From JAGOUA01 sp964645655 (GTDB lineage: Bacteria > Patescibacteriota > Patescibacteriia > 2-12-FULL-60-25), in the NCBI GenBank assembly GCA_964645655.1, contig CAZXZS010000001.1, positions 62,001 to 126,000 of the forward strand: 64,000 bases of DNA, read 5' to 3'. The notes under the pieces were generated by a model that made no database searches, was not told where the DNA came from, and saw nothing but the letters and a program-made list of their open reading frames with translations. Positions 17,901-25,226 of this stretch are shown here, piece after piece. The position numbers were made by a program, and so were the translations under genes. Position 1 is the first letter of the stretch, and the number at the start of each line of letters is the position of its first letter.

Positions 17901-20105
17901 TTAGAAAGGCAGGGCTTCGTTTTTCTCCCCACCCTGCGTTGCACTATTTCCAGCATCCCCGCTATTTACCCCACCGTCGTTTCCACTATTGTTTGGAAGC
18001 TGGTAGAGCGAGGCGGGAAAAATCATCATCTTGCGTTTGTCGTCAGGGTCCTGTTCCTGAACGATCAGACCAGCCGTTTCGAGCATGGGGAGTATTTGCT
18101 GGCGCAGTTGGTTGCTGTCGAGCATCCGTCCGTAGACGGCAAAGTGCTTCTCCAAAACCTCTTGCCGCGAGACGCCGACCTTCGACACAGGTTCGGCCAG
18201 CATCGTGTTCAAGGTATTTTTCGCCTGCCACGCGGGGAGAATGACCTCGCGGAACAGGTTGTAGATGTAGGGTGGTAGATTCAGCTCTTGGCTCACGGCG
18301 ATTTTCTCCCAGAGCTTGAACGCCGCATCAATATCCTCGTCGTTCGCTGTGATCGTGGAGCCGTTACGTTCGCGCCACCAGACGTTCAGCAGGGCGAAGG
18401 ATTTGACGAGGGCAAGAAGACGCTTGATGTCACGCTGGTGGCGAGGTTTCAGCGTCTTGTTATCGCTAAAAAATCGTTGCTCGATGCGCTCGGGATGCAG
18501 AATGTTGATCTCTTGGATGTTTTCCAGCTTGATCGCGCGGATACGCTCCTTGAGCAAGGCGCGGTCTGGGTTCTCGTTCAGCCAGCCGACAAACTCCTCG
18601 CTGTTTGCCTCTTTGCGGATCGTCGCGCTGATGCCCTGCTGGATTTTCTCTTGGCTCACCTCGGGGGAGAGAAGCAGAAAACGGGTGGCCTCCTGTTCAT
18701 CAATTTTCAATCCCGCCGTGCAAAAGATGACGGACGGATAGCCGCGCAAAAGAATGTTCTTCGTCTTCATTCCGAACTTCTGTGACTTGTCCGTGATCTT
18801 CAGCATGATTTCCTTTTTGTCGTGCGAGAGAAGCGGACGTAGGCGGGCAAGAAGCTCATTGTGCGGCTGGTCGAGGAAGATCAGAACCTTGTGCGACAAA
18901 TCCACCAGATAGCAATTCTTGTCTTTGTTGTACTCCCCGACATCGTGGAAGAACGCCGTCGGCGAACAATAGGCAATCTCCATCACGTCGCCCTCGGGAA
19001 ACAGGCGGGCGATTTCGGTCGGGATGTAGCTTTTGCCCGTCGAACTTGGCGCGTTGTAGCTGATGTTGAACTGGGAGCTCTCGGTGTAGGAGGAAAGTTC
19101 GCACAAGAAGGTTGAGAGCTTATTCTCCGCGTCGTATTTGATAGTCAGCCCCAGCGTGTCGAGAAGCTGGTCGGCGGACATGGGAGAGAATTGCGAAATA
19201 TCAATCCGTTCGGGGTAGGGCTTCGCGTATTTACCAAAGAGGTCTTCGACCGTACCGCCGAACTTCACAAAGTAATCCGTGATGTCTCCGTGCTCCCCGA
19301 GCTCCGATGGAAGCGTGACCATGAATGTCTCACACGATCCACCATTTTCCACCATTTTCGCTACACGCTCCGAACCCTTACGCCCCGCGTCGTCGAGGTC
19401 AAAACAAACATAAACCTTGCCGCATTTTTGGATGCGTTCCGCCCACTGTTCTTTGAATGTCATCGCGCCATGTGTGCTCGTGACAGCTGTGACGCCTTTT
19501 GAGATAAGAGCCAGACGGTCCAGCTCGCCTTCACACACCATGAGTGACCCATTTACGTTTTCCAGCATCTCCCAGTCATAGAGCTGGGCTTCCGCGCCGC
19601 TTTTGGGATAGGTAATTTTTTCGTCGCCATCGGCAGGGTCTTGACGTAGCTTGAAATAGGAATAGTTGCCGTATGCGTCTTTGATCGGGATCGTGATCCA
19701 CTGCTTACGGTAAAACTGGCCGTAGCCGAGCTTGTATTTATCAATCACCTCGTCGGTCAGCCCGCGCTTGTGCAGGTACTCGCGTATAGGCGATGGCAAC
19801 GCCTCGTGGCACTTCTCGACCATGCTGGCATCAAAATGAGCTGTCTTCCTCGGCCGTGGCGCATCTTGAAACATAGGCTCGTCGCCAAAATGTTTCATCA
19901 GCGTTTTCAAATTGCCCTGCGCTCCGCACTTTTTGCAGTCGTACTGCGAAGTCTCGGGGTTGATGTACCAGTGCGCTTCCAGCCTTCGGCTGTCTTGATC
20001 GCAATCAGCGAACGGGCACTTGGCGACCAGCTCACCGCCGCTTTCGCGGAACTCGATACCTTTATCGCGCAGGTAGTCGCGGATAGAAATGTCTTGTGTG
20101 TTCAT
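17901..20105 (-). CDS. Mobile-element primase-helicase (CHC2 zinc finger, Toprim, P-loop)
   Basis: The 734-aa protein begins with a CHC2-like zinc finger (CPFADC near 30-35, CKKCGAQG near 57). It continues with a Toprim domain (VCEGELDRLAL near 175, VCFDLDDAG) and then a P-loop ATPase (APSSTGKSY near 356, VLIFLDQP). The C-terminus resembles a winged helix. This matches replication proteins of plasmids and integrative elements. Its ATG overlaps the stop of the 70-aa gene by 4 bases. It gives the block its own replication initiation function. Confidence 0.88.
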   Translation of the reverse strand: MNTQDISIRDYLRDKGIEFRESGGELVAKCPFADCDQDSRRLEAHWYINPETSQYDCKKCGAQGNLKTLMKHFGDEPMFQDAPRPRKTAHFDASMVEKCHEALPSPIREYLHKRGLTDEVIDKYKLGYGQFYRKQWITIPIKDAYGNYSYFKLRQDPADGDEKITYPKSGAEAQLYDWEMLENVNGSLMVCEGELDRLALISKGVTAVTSTHGAMTFKEQWAERIQKCGKVYVCFDLDDAGRKGSERVAKMVENGGSCETFMVTLPSELGEHGDITDYFVKFGGTVEDLFGKYAKPYPERIDISQFSPMSADQLLDTLGLTIKYDAENKLSTFLCELSSYTESSQFNISYNAPSSTGKSYIPTEIARLFPEGDVMEIAYCSPTAFFHDVGEYNKDKNCYLVDLSHKVLIFLDQPHNELLARLRPLLSHDKKEIMLKITDKSQKFGMKTKNILLRGYPSVIFCTAGLKIDEQEATRFLLLSPEVSQEKIQQGISATIRKEANSEEFVGWLNENPDRALLKERIRAIKLENIQEINILHPERIEQRFFSDNKTLKPRHQRDIKRLLALVKSFALLNVWWRERNGSTITANDEDIDAAFKLWEKIAVSQELNLPPYIYNLFREVILPAWQAKNTLNTMLAEPVSKVGVSRQEVLEKHFAVYGRMLDSNQLRQQILPMLETAGLIVQEQDPDDKRKMMIFPASLYQLPNNSGNDGGVNSGDAGNSATQGGEKNEALPF

Positions 20106-20314
20106 AGCTTTGTAATGTCGGGTAATGGGGGAGATAATTTTCTCCGCTCCTGAATGAAATCGAGCTCCTCTTGTGTCATGGGCTTGTAGACGGCGCGAAG
20201 CATCCGCAAAAGCGCGATGCCCTGTTCGTAGGCATCCTGCTTGTTGATTTCTTTGCCGAACCGTTCCCGATAGATTGCTTGGAACCGTTCGATGTCCGCG
20301 TCCGACAAAACCAT
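20102..20314 (-). CDS. Small hypothetical protein of the mobile block
   Basis: This 70-aa helical protein (SDADIERFQAIYRERFGKEI, then ALLRMLRAVYKPMTQEELD) overlaps the primase start by 4 bases and follows DUF5659 by 4 bases. The tight coupling supports it as a real gene. I assign no function. Similar small helical proteins accompany element-borne primases. Confidence 0.7.
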   Translation of the reverse strand: MVLSDADIERFQAIYRERFGKEINKQDAYEQGIALLRMLRAVYKPMTQEELDFIQERRKLSPPLPDITKL

Positions 20315-20318
20315 AGAC

Positions 20319-20609
20319 TCATTCGCTGTACAGCTTGTTTTTCAGCGCCTTGATCGTGTCGGCGTAAGCCCGCGCCTTGATCTCCAAGCGGTCTGACCAG
20401 TAGAGATCGCAAAGCTCCTCGATTCCGTCTTGCTTGCGGAAAATAAAAAGGCACTTGCGTGGGTTGTCTCTCCCCACCGATAAGAGCTCGTACCCAGCGC
20501 ATAAAATCGCCGCAGCGCAATTCAAATCGTATAAAGTGAACACAAGGGACGGGTCATCGAGCGGGATGTATTGCGGCTCCCGCGAAGGCCGCTGATCTTT
20601 TCGCGTCAT
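20319..20609 (-). CDS. DUF5659-like protein
   Basis: The 96-aa protein has the DUF5659 pattern: an early TLYDLNCAAAILCAGYELLSV, then KCLFIFRKQDGIEELCDLYWSD, and a final KALKNKLYSE. I know this family mainly from Patescibacteria and their mobile elements, where its role is unknown. It is the first gene of the run DUF5659, 70-aa gene, primase and carries its own promoter. Confidence 0.8.
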   Translation of the reverse strand: MTRKDQRPSREPQYIPLDDPSLVFTLYDLNCAAAILCAGYELLSVGRDNPRKCLFIFRKQDGIEELCDLYWSDRLEIKARAYADTIKALKNKLYSE

Positions 20610-20660
20610 AGTAATGCGTGAAAAAGTGAGTAATTTGGTGGCTTGGTAGCCATCACGGGT

Positions 20661-20690
20661 TTGCTATTTTTCACTTTTGGAGTGTGTCAA
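20661..20690 (-). promoter_or_regulatory. Promoter for the DUF5659-primase gene run
   Basis: Read on the minus strand: -35 TTGACA (20685-20690), an 18-base spacer and -10 TAGCAA (20661-20666). It lies 50-80 bases before the DUF5659 start and just downstream of a terminator for the preceding 317-aa gene. A TGGTGGCT/AGCCATCA hairpin lies in the leader near 20638-20655. Confidence 0.6.
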
Positions 20691-20709
20691 GCGGCGCAGG
20701 TTGAGAACG

Positions 20710-20734
20710 AAAAAAGCCCGATTTCTCGGACTTT
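20710..20734 (-). terminator. Intrinsic terminator after the 317-aa gene
   Basis: On the minus strand AAAGTCCGA, a GAAA loop and TCGGGCTTT (one mismatch in the stem) are followed by a T run. It ends the two-gene operon 22941-20799 and separates it from the DUF5659-primase run. Confidence 0.75.
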
Positions 20735-20798
20735 GCTTTTCGACTGCGCGGCGTTATCCACCGCGTTTCGTGGTTTTAGTGAATGGTCTTGTGAACGG

Positions 20799-21752
20799 TT
20801 ACGCGCAACTCAAGCGAGGGTTGAGGCCCCATCTTTGATCGTCGTATTTGTGCAAGATTTTCTTTTCAGTCGGCAATTCATTGATGCGTTTGATCTCGTT
20901 TGAGATAGAGACTTTCGTGCTTTCCAACGCATCAGCAAGCTCTTGCAACGTCATAGCATGGTCGTCGTAGTTTCTGATCTGGTAGAGACGTTCGATGATC
21001 CTTGCGGCAAGCGGATGAATAGCGGCACTCTTTTTGAAATGACCGCCACGGATACGCCCGTGAAGTATTGCGTTATCTTGTAGCGCCATTGTGTCATCGA
21101 GCTGGGTGACGCCCTCCTTGGTCGCGTATAGGTCACGCGGAAAGTATTGCTCAAGTAACTCATGGTTAGCGATAACACAGCCATCCTTCATGTCTTTTAT
21201 GGCATCTGAAAATGGCACCAAAATGACTACATCGGGGAGTGCGACATGTGGCGTGCCAGTATAAAAAACGGCGCTGTGCGGCAGTGTGGCGACGATGGAG
21301 ATTTTTGATTTCTCGATTTCGTCAATGTTGCGGCAAAAAAACAGATGGTAGCTCGCTCCGTTTATCTCTTGCGTCCCGAGGTCCCATAACAGGCCACTGA
21401 TGCTTTCATCAGTCTTCGGGTGTTCGATCCCGATAGCCTCTTGAAATAGTGAAAGGAGGCGTGGGGTATTGAGAGTCCACGTTTTCAGTTCTTGCGGATT
21501 GAAATGATCTCGTCCCGCCTGTTCGTCTCGTGTGCACAGGGTGCACGCTTTCGTTTCAGATATGACCCGCACTTCGAGTATCTCTGCTTCGCATGTAGGA
21601 CAGAGCCGATGGCGCAGTGTAGTCGTGCGCTCAAGGATTTCGAGTGCAACGAGCGTATCAAAATCTTTGGCGCATCGAGCGGCTTCTTTTTGGTCAATAG
21701 TGGCTGGTGAAAAGTGCACCTGCCGCTTGAGCAGATCATTTATCAAAGCCAC
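20799..21752 (-). CDS. Zinc-ribbon plus winged-HTH protein, function unknown
   Basis: The 317-aa protein has a zinc ribbon near residues 50-75 (LCPTCEAEIL, then ACTLCTRDE). A central domain of unknown fold contains HLFFCRNIDEIEKSKISIVA and LPDVVILVPF. The C-terminal winged HTH is MTLQELADALESTKVSISNE. Its start overlaps the end of the 401-aa gene by 17 bases, so the two are coupled. The layout suggests a DNA-binding regulator or effector acting with the 401-aa protein. I do not recognise the family. Confidence 0.78.
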   Translation of the reverse strand: MALINDLLKRQVHFSPATIDQKEAARCAKDFDTLVALEILERTTTLRHRLCPTCEAEILEVRVISETKACTLCTRDEQAGRDHFNPQELKTWTLNTPRLLSLFQEAIGIEHPKTDESISGLLWDLGTQEINGASYHLFFCRNIDEIEKSKISIVATLPHSAVFYTGTPHVALPDVVILVPFSDAIKDMKDGCVIANHELLEQYFPRDLYATKEGVTQLDDTMALQDNAILHGRIRGGHFKKSAAIHPLAARIIERLYQIRNYDDHAMTLQELADALESTKVSISNEIKRINELPTEKKILHKYDDQRWGLNPRLSCA

Positions 21753-22941
21753 AATCGAGTTTTGATTTCTTCAGTATGACGCCTGCTTTGATATTGAACT
21801 CGTCAATCCTATTGAGGGAGCAGGTATCTTTCCAGTTGATATAAAACGTAGCCGTTCCTTTTTGTCGGTCCTTCGTTGGCGTGAACTTCATTTGAAAATC
21901 TACGCGGTTGATAAGCATGTGCTCAACTTTATCTGCGAGGTGAAGGCGACGGAGCTCCTCCCACATCGCATCTACGCCCGAGTATCCTCCATCCGTAACA
22001 GAAACCTTGATACGGGTAAGTCGGTCAGGCGTACAGAGCTCAAGCGATTTGAGCCACCACCATTCCAACCGATCTTCAGGATCGGCGACCATCTTGAAAG
22101 TTGGTTTTTTGAGAGGTGCCAAGTCGTAGGCTTGCCTGCTGTCGTCGAGCTCGAAATTGAAAACGGTTTTGGTAAAAACGCCAAGCAGATCGCGCTGTTT
22201 TTCCCACCCTCCCGACGCCTTGATCTCAAGCTCGCCGTCCTCATTCGCGTCTTTGCTGGGTCGATACAAGAAATAAACCTCAAATGTTTGGCGTCTGGTG
22301 CCCTCTCGTTTCAATCCGTCCTGTCCGTCTGGAACAAAATTGTTTTCTGCGTGTTTTGTGAGACGTGCTACGACATAGATGCGATCTTTTTTATCGTACA
22401 CCTCAATGCTCCCATACTTCCCCACAGCGTCAGTGTCCTCGTAGTATTTTTGTAGAGCCTGTTTCAGCGCATCCTTCTTTTCTATCACGACAGAAATGGG
22501 ACGGTTCGGCACGGGCACACGTTTCCAACCGTTGAGATCATAAAATTGTTGGATTGCATCTGCCTCGTCGAACACGACAGGATATTTATTGAAAAACCAC
22601 AACGCGCGGTCGTGGGTGTTCATCTCAACGAAGGCATCAATCGGAACTTGGACGCCTTGCGCTTCGGCTTCCGCAATCAGATTTTGTGAGCCTTTCTCGT
22701 TCGCAAGGCCGTTGACGCGCTTGAAATCGCGCTCGATGTCACGCTGTACGTCATCGGGCTGGTCACGGAGCGTCTGAATGATGCGACCCACGGCCTCCTC
22801 ACTATTTTGTTTCTTTTTCGTTTTCTCCTTGATGTATGAAAAACTGGCGATGCTCGGTTTGCGGTTGCGAAAATAGTCCGCGATCAGCGAGTAGTCATCA
22901 ATTTCAGATAAAAAACTCCTTTCCGAGTATTCTTTCGCCAT
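21736..22941 (-). CDS. Unknown 401-aa protein of the repeated divergent pair (complete copy)
   Basis: This is the full-length relative of the partial protein at 1-917. Shared blocks include LANEKGSQNLI near residue 77, the AHDRAIW/THDRALW pair, YFLYRP, DGELEIKASG and YDLAPLKKPTF. I see no membrane segment and no motif that I can name. It is divergent from the HTH gene at 23024 and overlaps the zinc-ribbon/wHTH gene downstream. The conserved layout next to two unrelated R-M systems suggests a link with defence. The biochemical role is unknown. Confidence 0.85.
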   Translation of the reverse strand: MAKEYSERSFLSEIDDYSLIADYFRNRKPSIASFSYIKEKTKKKQNSEEAVGRIIQTLRDQPDDVQRDIERDFKRVNGLANEKGSQNLIAEAEAQGVQVPIDAFVEMNTHDRALWFFNKYPVVFDEADAIQQFYDLNGWKRVPVPNRPISVVIEKKDALKQALQKYYEDTDAVGKYGSIEVYDKKDRIYVVARLTKHAENNFVPDGQDGLKREGTRRQTFEVYFLYRPSKDANEDGELEIKASGGWEKQRDLLGVFTKTVFNFELDDSRQAYDLAPLKKPTFKMVADPEDRLEWWWLKSLELCTPDRLTRIKVSVTDGGYSGVDAMWEELRRLHLADKVEHMLINRVDFQMKFTPTKDRQKGTATFYINWKDTCSLNRIDEFNIKAGVILKKSKLDCGFDK

Positions 22942-23023
22942 AGTAATGATAATTCGTCCACAGGATGACCTGTGAAAGGCATCTAACGTGTGGTATTGTT
23001 ACCAAATGTTACACCGATCGTCA

Positions 23024-23227
23024 ATGGAAAACGGTGCAAAAAATCAGCAAGAGCTTCCCGGGCTACTCACGCTGAAAGAGGCGAGCGAAATCCTAAAATG
23101 CCATCCAAACACCCTTCGTCAGTGGGACAAGAAGGGTATTTTGCCTGCCATCCGCATCGGGGAGAAACGGACGCGGCGATACAGAAAAGAAGACCTGTTG
23201 AAGTTTCTTGGAGAAGAAAAGAAGTGA
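23024..23227 (+). CDS. Small MerR/excisionase-type HTH protein (second copy)
   Basis: This 67-aa HTH protein (LTLKEASEIL, then NTLRQWDKKGILPAIR and RRYRKEDLLKFL) is a close relative of the one at 1025-1210. I start at the ATG at 23024; 23006 and 22988 are possible. It faces the 401-aa gene across 82 bases that contain a TGTTAC-containing repeat (about 22995-23013), a plausible operator. It lies 47 bases before the Mod gene. Confidence 0.8.
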   Translation: MENGAKNQQELPGLLTLKEASEILKCHPNTLRQWDKKGILPAIRIGEKRTRRYRKEDLLKFLGEEKK

Positions 23228-23274
23228 CGTTGGGGAGGATGAGAAGACGGAAAATCATTACTACTACCATTACT

Positions 23275-25224
23275 ATGAAGAACGCGATAACAAATTCAAA
23301 AATTCAGACCGGAGATCAAGGCTTCTATTCCAAGTTAGAAAGCCTGCTGAAAACCGATCAGCGATTTTTGGATAAAGAAAACGAACTGCTGAAAGATGCT
23401 GTTATCGATGCCGCCTATAAATCCGATCTTGGCCTTATTGAGCTTTTGCTTAATCAGACCGATATAAAGAAAAAATTTTTTGTGGAGGTGAAGGGTCACT
23501 GGGTGTTTGATGTGAACACTTTTATCGCCTATATACAGGATAAGCATTTTCTTAATGATTCGTTTACAAGATTTAAGAACAAGATTGGTTTAACGGTTGG
23601 AGGAAAATTTTTGAACGAGCGCAAAGAAGTTTCTCTCGCGTGGCCGTTTAAGGATTGTGTGCTTGAGGGTGGAATGTCGAGAGAAGAAAAGGCGCGTGAG
23701 GAAATCTTTTTTAATGAGATTTTAGCGCAGGACGAGATTGATAAATTGTTCGCACCAAAGACACTCACCCGATGGAAACGCTATACCCCAAAGGGAGTAG
23801 AGACCGTCAAAAACTTGAAACGTGACGCCCTTGGGACAATTCAAGAAAATATCATCTTGAAAGGTAATAATTTACTGTCGCTGCACTCCTTGAAAGAGCA
23901 GTTTCGAGGAAAGATTAAGGTTGTATACATCGATCCACCCTATAATCCAGACAGTCCATCAAATACCTTCTGTTACAATAACAATTTCAATAACTCGACG
24001 TGGCTGACCTTCATGAAGAATAGGCTGGAAGCTGCAAAGAGTCTGCTTACAAGGGACGGTGTTTTGATTGTGGCCATTGATGCAAATGAGTTTGACTATT
24101 TGGGCGTGCTCTTGAGAGAGACGTTCCCCGACCATGAAACTCACTGCATTACTATTGTGCACAATCCAAGAGGTGTGCAGGGCGCAAACTTTTCCTACAC
24201 GCATGAGTATGCATTTTTCGTTATCCCGAAGGGAGTTAAATCAATTAGTGATAAAAAGATTGAAAACGGAGACATCGATTGGTCAAACCTCCGAAATTGG
24301 GGGAGCGAGTCTTTAAGAACTGATGCAAAAAACTGTTTCTATTCCGTTATTGTTGAAAATGACAAAGTTGTTGGTTTTGGCGAAGTAATGGAATCGAAGG
24401 AGCATCCAAAGTCCCAGACCGTTAAGATTGGGAATCACTACCATGTTTATCCTATAGATGTTGAAGGGATTGAGCGCAAATGGCGATATGCCAGGCAGAG
24501 TGTTGAGGACGTGAAGCATCTGTTGCGAGCCAAGAAGACAAAAACAGGTTATGAAATAGAGATCGGAAAAGACTTTGGTGCCTATAAGACCGTCTGGGTA
24601 GACAAGAGATATGACGCGAATATATACGGCACCAAGCTCGTCAAAGAGCTTGTCCCGGGATGCAAGTTTGATTTCCCAAAATCTTTGTACAACGTTTACG
24701 ACTGTCTCTACGCCGTCATTGGTAATGACAAGGATGCTATCGTGCTCGACTTTTTTGCTGGCTCTGGAACTACCGCTCATGCCGTCTTGAATTTGAACAA
24801 GGAAGACGGAGGAAATCGTAAATTTATTCTGGCCGAGCAGATGTTCTACGTTGAGGATGTAACCGTAAAACGTGTTCACAAAGTCGTTGAGATGCTCGGT
24901 AAAGAGGATTTTATTTATTGTGAGCTCATGAAATATAACGAGACCTTCCTCGAAGACATTGAGGCGGCGAAAGACACGAAGTCGCTGATGAAAGTTTGGG
25001 CGGAGATGAAAAAGAAGAGTTTTTTCAATTTCAATGTTGATTTGAAATCCTTTGAAGCGAACCTCGCGGAGTTTGAGAAGCTATCTCTCCCCGAACAAAA
25101 AGAGTTGCTGTGCTTGTTGCTTAATAAGAATCAGCTCTATGTGAATCTATCAGAAATCGACGATGCGGATTTCAAGGTCGAAAAAGAAGACATGGGGCTA
25201 AATCGTCAATTCTATCGATCGTAG
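23275..25224 (+). CDS. Type III-like DNA adenine methyltransferase (Mod)
   Basis: The 649-aa protein has the adenine methylase motif VVYIDPPYN near residue 219 and, later, the SAM-binding VLDFFAGSGTTAH near 493. This DPPY-before-FxGxG order marks the beta class used by type III Mod subunits. A target-recognition region lies between the motifs. I use the ATG at 23275; an ATG at 23239 is possible, but GGGGAGG touches it too closely. It sits 2 bases before Res. It should methylate one strand of an asymmetric site. Confidence 0.9.
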   Translation: MKNAITNSKIQTGDQGFYSKLESLLKTDQRFLDKENELLKDAVIDAAYKSDLGLIELLLNQTDIKKKFFVEVKGHWVFDVNTFIAYIQDKHFLNDSFTRFKNKIGLTVGGKFLNERKEVSLAWPFKDCVLEGGMSREEKAREEIFFNEILAQDEIDKLFAPKTLTRWKRYTPKGVETVKNLKRDALGTIQENIILKGNNLLSLHSLKEQFRGKIKVVYIDPPYNPDSPSNTFCYNNNFNNSTWLTFMKNRLEAAKSLLTRDGVLIVAIDANEFDYLGVLLRETFPDHETHCITIVHNPRGVQGANFSYTHEYAFFVIPKGVKSISDKKIENGDIDWSNLRNWGSESLRTDAKNCFYSVIVENDKVVGFGEVMESKEHPKSQTVKIGNHYHVYPIDVEGIERKWRYARQSVEDVKHLLRAKKTKTGYEIEIGKDFGAYKTVWVDKRYDANIYGTKLVKELVPGCKFDFPKSLYNVYDCLYAVIGNDKDAIVLDFFAGSGTTAHAVLNLNKEDGGNRKFILAEQMFYVEDVTVKRVHKVVEMLGKEDFIYCELMKYNETFLEDIEAAKDTKSLMKVWAEMKKKSFFNFNVDLKSFEANLAEFEKLSLPEQKELLCLLLNKNQLYVNLSEIDDADFKVEKEDMGLNRQFYRS

Positions 25225-25226
25225 CT

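Noticed and set aside
22990..23274. N-terminal extension of the Mod frame
   Set aside because: It overlaps the small HTH gene in another frame, and the residues look random. The first credible start is 23275 or 23239.
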